From Novosphingobium sp. 28-62-57 (GTDB lineage Bacteria > Pseudomonadota > Alphaproteobacteria > Sphingomonadales > Sphingomonadaceae), in the NCBI GenBank assembly GCA_002256985.1, contig NCGO01000003.1:62001-126000 (forward strand): a stretch of 64,000 nucleotides of DNA, written 5' to 3'. The notes under the pieces are model-generated. The model made no database searches, was not told the DNA's origin, and saw only the letters and a list, made by a program, of their open reading frames with translations. The position numbers and the translations under genes were made by a program. Shown in pieces: positions 59,601 to 64,000 of the stretch (positions within the stretch are counted from its first letter, which is position 1; the number at the start of each line of letters is the position of its first letter).

Positions 59601-60767
59601 TCAGTCGAAACTGCTGCGCCCCAGCGCCTGCGCATAGACCTCGACATAGCGTTTTGCCATCACCGCCTCGTCAAATTCAGCCTTTGCCCGCATGCGGTTA
59701 GCCGTGCCGATCCGCTGACGCAGGCCATCATCAGCCGCAAGAGTGGCGATGGCTTTGGCAAAGGCTGGTTCATCCCCCATGGCCGAAATGAAGGGGTGGT
59801 TTTCAGCAGCGACCATATCGGCCACATCGCCCACCGCCGGGCTGGCTACGGCCAAGCCCGATGCCATCGCCTCGATCACCGAAAGCGGGGCCTGTTCGCT
59901 GTCCGATGACAGGGCAAACAGATCGAACAGCCCGATTGCTGCTGATGGATCAGCGACATGGCCCGGCAGATGAACGCGGTGGCCAATCTCCAGCCGGATC
60001 GCTTCGGCCAAGATTGCCTCGCGCTCGGGCCCTTCGCCAAGGATGACGAGGTGCCATTCGGGCGGCAGGCTTTGCATCGCCCGCACCATGCGCGGCAGGT
60101 TTTTCACCGCGCGCAACCCCGCCAAGGTGCCCAACCACTTCTCGCCAGAACGCTTGACCAGCCGGGGCAGAACATCGGGCCGCGGCTTTTTGGTATAAAG
60201 CGCAGTGTCGATGCCATTGGCGATGCGCTGCACCCGCCCGCGCGGCTGATTCCAGACGGTAAGGGCGATCTGTTCAAGGTTGCGCGATGGCACAATCAGC
60301 GCGCTGGCGCGCGACAGCGCAATCATGCGGTACCAATTGCGGTGGCGCTTCAGCCCGCCCGCTTCATCGGCATTGAAGCCATCTTCGTGGTGGATCAGCG
60401 GCGGCAGACCCATGCCCGGCGCAAAGACCGCGTGGGCCATGGCGGCATCCATCGCGCCCCAATTGTAAGTCAGAACCAGATCAAAGCCCTGCATCGCGCG
60501 GGCCAAGCGTTGCAGCCGCCCGATCCGCAGTTTTCCGGCGAGTGGCGGGAAGCCGAACGGGAAAAACGCCTTCACGCGCTTGTCGATCAGCGATTGCGCA
60601 CCCATCGCGGCAGGCACGGCAGAGACGATGTGATGTTCAAGATGCTTGGTCGATGACCCCTTGGCCCAACGGTTCATAAGCGCGACGACGCGGCGCTCCT
60701 TTCCGCCTGCATCGAACGTGGAATGCAGGTGAAGGAGTTTCAGCGGGCGCTTTGCCGGAGCGGTCAT
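59601..60767 (-). CDS. GT4 family glycosyltransferase
   Basis: A 388-residue retaining glycosyltransferase. The N-terminal Rossmann part opens KLLHLHSTFDAGGKERRVVA; the C-terminal part has AGLRAVKNLPRMVRAMQSLP, LVILGEGPEREAILAEAIRL, GHVADPSAAIGLFDLFALSS and the EX7E motif EQAPLSVIEAMASGLAV. It would add sugar to a lipid or polysaccharide. Its ATG overlaps the stop of the hydrolase gene by four bases. Substrate unknown; no other polysaccharide gene is near. Confidence 0.9.
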   Translation of the reverse strand: MTAPAKRPLKLLHLHSTFDAGGKERRVVALMNRWAKGSSTKHLEHHIVSAVPAAMGAQSLIDKRVKAFFPFGFPPLAGKLRIGRLQRLARAMQGFDLVLTYNWGAMDAAMAHAVFAPGMGLPPLIHHEDGFNADEAGGLKRHRNWYRMIALSRASALIVPSRNLEQIALTVWNQPRGRVQRIANGIDTALYTKKPRPDVLPRLVKRSGEKWLGTLAGLRAVKNLPRMVRAMQSLPPEWHLVILGEGPEREAILAEAIRLEIGHRVHLPGHVADPSAAIGLFDLFALSSDSEQAPLSVIEAMASGLAVASPAVGDVADMVAAENHPFISAMGDEPAFAKAIATLAADDGLRQRIGTANRMRAKAEFDEAVMAKRYVEVYAQALGRSSFD

Positions 60768-61642
60768 ACGCGGGCGAGCAAGCGCCTGATCGCAGCAATG
60801 CTTTCGGGTTCGTCGAGCGTGGGAGCGTGACCGATACGCGGCAAGGTAACAAGCTCAACACCGGGCCGCGAAGCCATGTTTGCCGCCGTTTCGGCACTGA
60901 GAATATCGGACGTTTCGCCACGCAGCACCAGCAGTGGGCGCGTGGCCAGCGCATCGAACATCGGCCACATATCCACCTGCGGCGTTGCGCCAGCGGGCGC
61001 TTCGAACGGCTCGGCAATCTTCATGTCATAATCGAACGCGATCCGGCCGCCGCTGCCCAGCACCATGATCCGTTTGGCATATTTCAGCCACTGGGCAATG
61101 TCCCAATCGGGATAGACATCGCCGCTGCTTTCCTGAAGCGCACGAGCAGCGTGCATCCATGTTTCGAAATTGCGCCCCTGCCCCACATAGCCGCGAATCC
61201 GCTCAAGCCCGGCGGCGGAGACTTCGGGGCCGATATCATTCAGCACGGCAGCGACGATGCATTGGGGGTTGGTGGCCGCCAGCAGCATGGTCAGCAATCC
61301 GCCCAGCGACGTGCCGATCGATATGAACCGGTCGATCTCTTCCTGCGCCAGAAGGGCCTGCACATCCTGCAGATATTGCAGGGGAGTGTAGGTCATCGGG
61401 TCCTTGGCATAATCGCTATCCCCGCGCCCGCGCATTTCGGGGCACAATACGCGCCATTCACCAGCCAGCGCGGCTGCCAGATCCTCAAAATCCCGGGCGT
61501 TGCGCGTCAGCCCCGGCAGGCAGATTACCGGCGGGCGATGATGTGCTTTGGCAGAATCCTTGGCTGAATCGCTTTCATAATAGCGAAAATGCAGGCGCAA
61601 ACCGTCGCTGCTGGTCCAGTAGCGATCTTCGTAATCTGCCAT
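60764..61642 (-). CDS. Alpha/beta hydrolase
   Basis: A 292-residue hydrolase. The ATG at 61642 (MADYEDRYWTSSDGLRLHFR) is preferred to a further upstream start. The oxyanion region is VICLPGLTRNARDFEDLAAA, the nucleophile elbow GTSLGGLLTMLLAATNP (GxSxGG), and the His is in LPRIGHAPTLDEPESI. It resembles the esterase/haloperoxidase branch. It leads the two-gene unit with the glycosyltransferase and diverges from selO over 74 bp containing a small hairpin. Confidence 0.89.
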   Translation of the reverse strand: MADYEDRYWTSSDGLRLHFRYYESDSAKDSAKAHHRPPVICLPGLTRNARDFEDLAAALAGEWRVLCPEMRGRGDSDYAKDPMTYTPLQYLQDVQALLAQEEIDRFISIGTSLGGLLTMLLAATNPQCIVAAVLNDIGPEVSAAGLERIRGYVGQGRNFETWMHAARALQESSGDVYPDWDIAQWLKYAKRIMVLGSGGRIAFDYDMKIAEPFEAPAGATPQVDMWPMFDALATRPLLVLRGETSDILSAETAANMASRPGVELVTLPRIGHAPTLDEPESIAAIRRLLARV

Positions 61643-61716
61643 GATCTTTCGATGTTCCGCATGAAATCCGGTGGAGCCTGCTTGTAGGCAGGCCCTTGCT
61701 ACCCCACTATTGCCGT

Positions 61717-63126
61717 ATGCCAGCCCGCCTGCAAGACGCGATCTATCGCCCATCCCCCCGCATCATGGCGCTGGCCGACTGGATCGGCGATCCGGTGAAG
61801 GCCGCCGACTTCCCCGAAACCCGCCTGCGCTGGCGCAATGACCGGGCTGCGCAAGCGGTGGGTCTGGCCGAATTGAGCGATGCGGACTGGCTGAACCATT
61901 TCGGACGCTTTGTGCCCCTGCCCGACAATATGCCGGGACCCATGGCGCTGCGCTATCACGGTCACCAGTTCCGCGTGTACAATCCGGACCTTGGCGACGG
62001 GCGCGGGTTTACCTTTGCGCAAATGCTCGATGCCGACGGGCGGCTGATGGATCTGGGCACCAAAGGATCAGGCCAAACGCCGTGGAGCCGCGCGGGTGAC
62101 GGGCGGCTGACGCTGAAAGGCGCGATGCGCGAAATTCTGGCGACCGAAATGCTCGAAGCACTGGGCGTGAACACCAGCCGGACGTTTTCGGTGATCGAAA
62201 CCGGCGAAAAGCTGTGGCGCGGGGACGAGCCAAGCCCCACGCGCTCTGCCGTGATGGTGCGGCTAAGCCATGGGCACGTCCGCATCGGCACGTTTCAGCG
62301 GCTGGCCGCGCTGGAACTGGAAGACGAGATGGCGCAACTGGTCAGCTACTGTCTGGCCAATTTTCCAGGCGGAGCATTTCCCGATGCGCCGCACCCTGCT
62401 GTGCGGTTTTTCAATCAGGTGGTTGAACGCATGGCCGATATGGCGGCCAGTTACATGGTGGCAGGCTTTGTCCATGGCGTGCTCAATTCGGACAACATGA
62501 ACGTGACGGGCGAAAGCTTTGACTATGGTCCATGGCGCTGGCTGCCAAAGTGGGAGCCGGGCTTTACGGCTGCGTATTTCGACCATTCAGGCCTCTATGC
62601 CTATGGCCGCCAGCCTGAGGCAATCCATTGGAACTGCGGGCAATTGGCCATCGCCCTGCGCTCTTTGGTGGAGGCCGCGCCGCTGATCGAGGCGCTGAAC
62701 CGCTATCCGGCGCTTTACCAAGAGGCGATGGCGCGGCGCTGGTGCTGGCGGCTCGGCGTGGAACCGCGCGGGATCGAAGAGGACACCGCGCTGATCGGGG
62801 CGTGCGAGCAGGCCATGGTGGCGCAGGGGATCGGGCCGGATGCGTTCTTCTTTGCCCATCGCGGTGGGCGTGGCCCCTTTGCCGATAGTGCCGAAGGCGC
62901 GGCGCTAAAAGAGGCGCTGGCGGCCTATACTGCGGCCGACAGTAGCCATGCGTACTGGGCAGACCCTGCACCGCAGGCCATGCTGATCGATGAAGTGGAA
63001 GCGATCTGGCAGCCAATTGCCGAAAGCGACGATTGGTCAGCGCTTCATGCCAAAGTGGCCGCCGTGCGCCGCGCAGGCGGAGCATTGGGGCCAAAGCCGT
63101 TGGCTATGGGCCACACAGCTGCCTGA
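61717..63126 (+). CDS. selO: Protein adenylyltransferase SelO (YdiU-like)
   Basis: A 469-residue pseudokinase-fold protein that transfers AMP to Ser, Thr or Tyr of redox proteins. The ATG at 61717 fits; a TTG seven codons earlier is less likely. Motifs: LRYHGHQFRVYNPDLGDGRG, DLGTKGSGQTPWSRAGDGRL, and the active-site loop GVLNSDNMNVTGESFDYGP (Asp, Asn, Asp). The C-terminus ends without the terminal Cys pair common in other SelO proteins. It is divergent in several positions. Confidence 0.9.
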   Translation: MPARLQDAIYRPSPRIMALADWIGDPVKAADFPETRLRWRNDRAAQAVGLAELSDADWLNHFGRFVPLPDNMPGPMALRYHGHQFRVYNPDLGDGRGFTFAQMLDADGRLMDLGTKGSGQTPWSRAGDGRLTLKGAMREILATEMLEALGVNTSRTFSVIETGEKLWRGDEPSPTRSAVMVRLSHGHVRIGTFQRLAALELEDEMAQLVSYCLANFPGGAFPDAPHPAVRFFNQVVERMADMAASYMVAGFVHGVLNSDNMNVTGESFDYGPWRWLPKWEPGFTAAYFDHSGLYAYGRQPEAIHWNCGQLAIALRSLVEAAPLIEALNRYPALYQEAMARRWCWRLGVEPRGIEEDTALIGACEQAMVAQGIGPDAFFFAHRGGRGPFADSAEGAALKEALAAYTAADSSHAYWADPAPQAMLIDEVEAIWQPIAESDDWSALHAKVAAVRRAGGALGPKPLAMGHTAA

Positions 63127-63171
63127 AATCGTGCAGCAAGGGTGGCACGAAGCCAAATTGTTGTTTAATCA

Positions 63172-63190
63172 GTAACGTCTGACGCGTTAC
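63172..63190. promoter_or_regulatory. Dyad upstream of astD
   Basis: GTAACGTCTGACGCGTTAC has 6-bp arms GTAACG / CGTTAC separated by 7 bp. It lies between selO and astD, 63 bp before the astD GTG. It may be a regulator site for arginine catabolism; no T tract follows, so a terminator is less likely. Confidence 0.4.
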
Positions 63191-63253
63191 GGTACGGCGC
63201 AACAACCGCGACCACCGGTTTGCGAACATACCTTGAAAGAGCGGGCATAATCT

Positions 63254-64000
63254 GTGGCAGTTGCCGAAATCGTATCTTATGAACCTGCCACCGGCGCGGA
63301 AGTGTGGCGCGGCAAAGTTGGCGATGTTGAAGATGTCGTCGCGCGCGCGCGGCGCGCCTGGCCCGCTTGGGCTGGGCAGCCACTGGCCACGCGCATCGAA
63401 CTGGTCCGCCGCTTTGCCAATGAAGTGCGCAAGGATGCCGACAAGCTGGCCACGATGATCGCGCGCGAAACCGGCAAACCCATGTGGGAGGCCCGCACCG
63501 AAGTTGAAAGCGTTATCAACAAGGTGGAGATTTCGGTCCGCGCCTATGCCGACCGCACTTCGCAACGCAAGCTGGATTCCGCGCTGCAGGGCACAGCGGC
63601 GCTGCGGCACAAACCGCATGGCGTGATGGCGGTGCTGGGGCCATACAACTTCCCCGCGCACTTGCCCAATGGCCATATCGTGCCCGCGCTGATTGCCGGG
63701 AATGTGGTGATCTTCAAGCCTTCGGAAAAGACGCCTGCCACGGGCGAAATGCTGGCGCAGTGTTTCCATCGTGCCGGCATTTCCGCAGCCATCGTGCAGG
63801 TCCTGATCGGTGGGCCGCAAGAGGGCCAGGCGCTGGTGGCGCACGATGGCATCGATGGCGTGCTGTTTACCGGATCGGTCCATGCCGGCATCGCGATCAA
63901 CCGCAAGCTGGCATCGAACCCCGGCAAGATGGTTGCGCTGGAAATGGGCGGCAACAACCCGATGGTGGTGTGGGATACCCCCAAGATTCAGGACGCGGCC
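63254..64000 (+). CDS. astD: Succinylglutamate semialdehyde dehydrogenase, N-terminal part
   Basis: The frame is open from a GTG at 63254 to the end of the window (249 codons); an in-frame TAA at 63248 bars an earlier start. It is an ALDH of the arginine succinyltransferase pathway. Visible are VSYEPATGAEVWRGKVGDVE, the AstD signature VLGPYNFPAHLPNGHIVPAL, the NAD-binding IAGNVVIFKPSEKTPATGEM, the GVLFTGSVHAG loop and the Glu in ALEMGGNNPMVV. The catalytic Cys lies past the edge. Confidence 0.93.
   Translation, partial: MAVAEIVSYEPATGAEVWRGKVGDVEDVVARARRAWPAWAGQPLATRIELVRRFANEVRKDADKLATMIARETGKPMWEARTEVESVINKVEISVRAYADRTSQRKLDSALQGTAALRHKPHGVMAVLGPYNFPAHLPNGHIVPALIAGNVVIFKPSEKTPATGEMLAQCFHRAGISAAIVQVLIGGPQEGQALVAHDGIDGVLFTGSVHAGIAINRKLASNPGKMVALEMGGNNPMVVWDTPKIQDAA

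Overview
The window looks like a piece of a chromosome from a sphingomonad (Alphaproteobacteria, Sphingomonadales; Novosphingobium or Sphingobium-like, genus not determinable by eye). The reasons are the high G+C content, a Ros/MucR regulator, a MgtE channel, a class II DAHP synthase, the mutY / dciA / DsbA-like / smc neighbourhood and the ubiA / rsmE / gshA neighbourhood, plus many palindromic intergenic repeats of the kind common in this order. No rRNA, tRNA, CRISPR array, insertion sequence or prophage was recognised.

Layout. Positions 1-387 hold the end of gmk. Positions 569-10500 form a lipid or acid catabolism block. On the minus strand lie an acyl-CoA dehydrogenase pair and an SDR; diverging from them on the plus strand lie an SDR, a GPH-type transporter, an ACAD10/11-like dehydrogenase, a zinc alcohol dehydrogenase and an ACAD10/11-type kinase, followed by an RNase H-like protein. 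Two copies of one 18-bp dyad (3975-3992 and 6435-6452) suggest a shared repressor. Next come aroG (minus) and a three-gene TadG/TadE/TadE operon (12280-15103), then a small accessory pocket with an Imm35-like protein (15221-16035). An M16 protease and an FKBP-type isomerase follow on the minus strand. A long plus-strand housekeeping run (19766-28392) carries nfuA, tsaB, rimI, mucR, fur, plsC, miaB, phoH, ybeY, corC and a LysR regulator. Positions 28389-38231 carry a GGCT-like protein, hisN, an AraC regulator, prs, nadE, a small Fur-box-controlled protein of unknown function, gltX, a cyclophilin and mgtE.

A second accessory pocket (38241-40593) holds a DUF1489 protein, a parD-parE-xre cistron and a lipoprotein. 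A compact minus operon follows (mutY, a serine hydrolase, nudC, FrnE-type DsbA), diverging from dciA, two secreted DsbA-like proteins and smc. After smc come brnT/brnA, soxR with a near-consensus SoxR box, an arylamine N-acetyltransferase, ubiA, rsmE, gshA, a small monooxygenase-like protein, an ICMT-like membrane protein, bamB with a YfgM-like partner, a GT4 glycosyltransferase, an alpha/beta hydrolase, selO and the start of astD, which runs off the window.

Most noncoding space is taken by six kinds of bipartite palindromic repeat. They sit between genes, including inside apparent operons. The most interesting leads are the shared catabolic operator with the split ACAD11-type module, the Fur-regulated orphan gene at 34175, the modular repeats with exchanged hairpin tips, and the two small toxin/immunity-type pockets.
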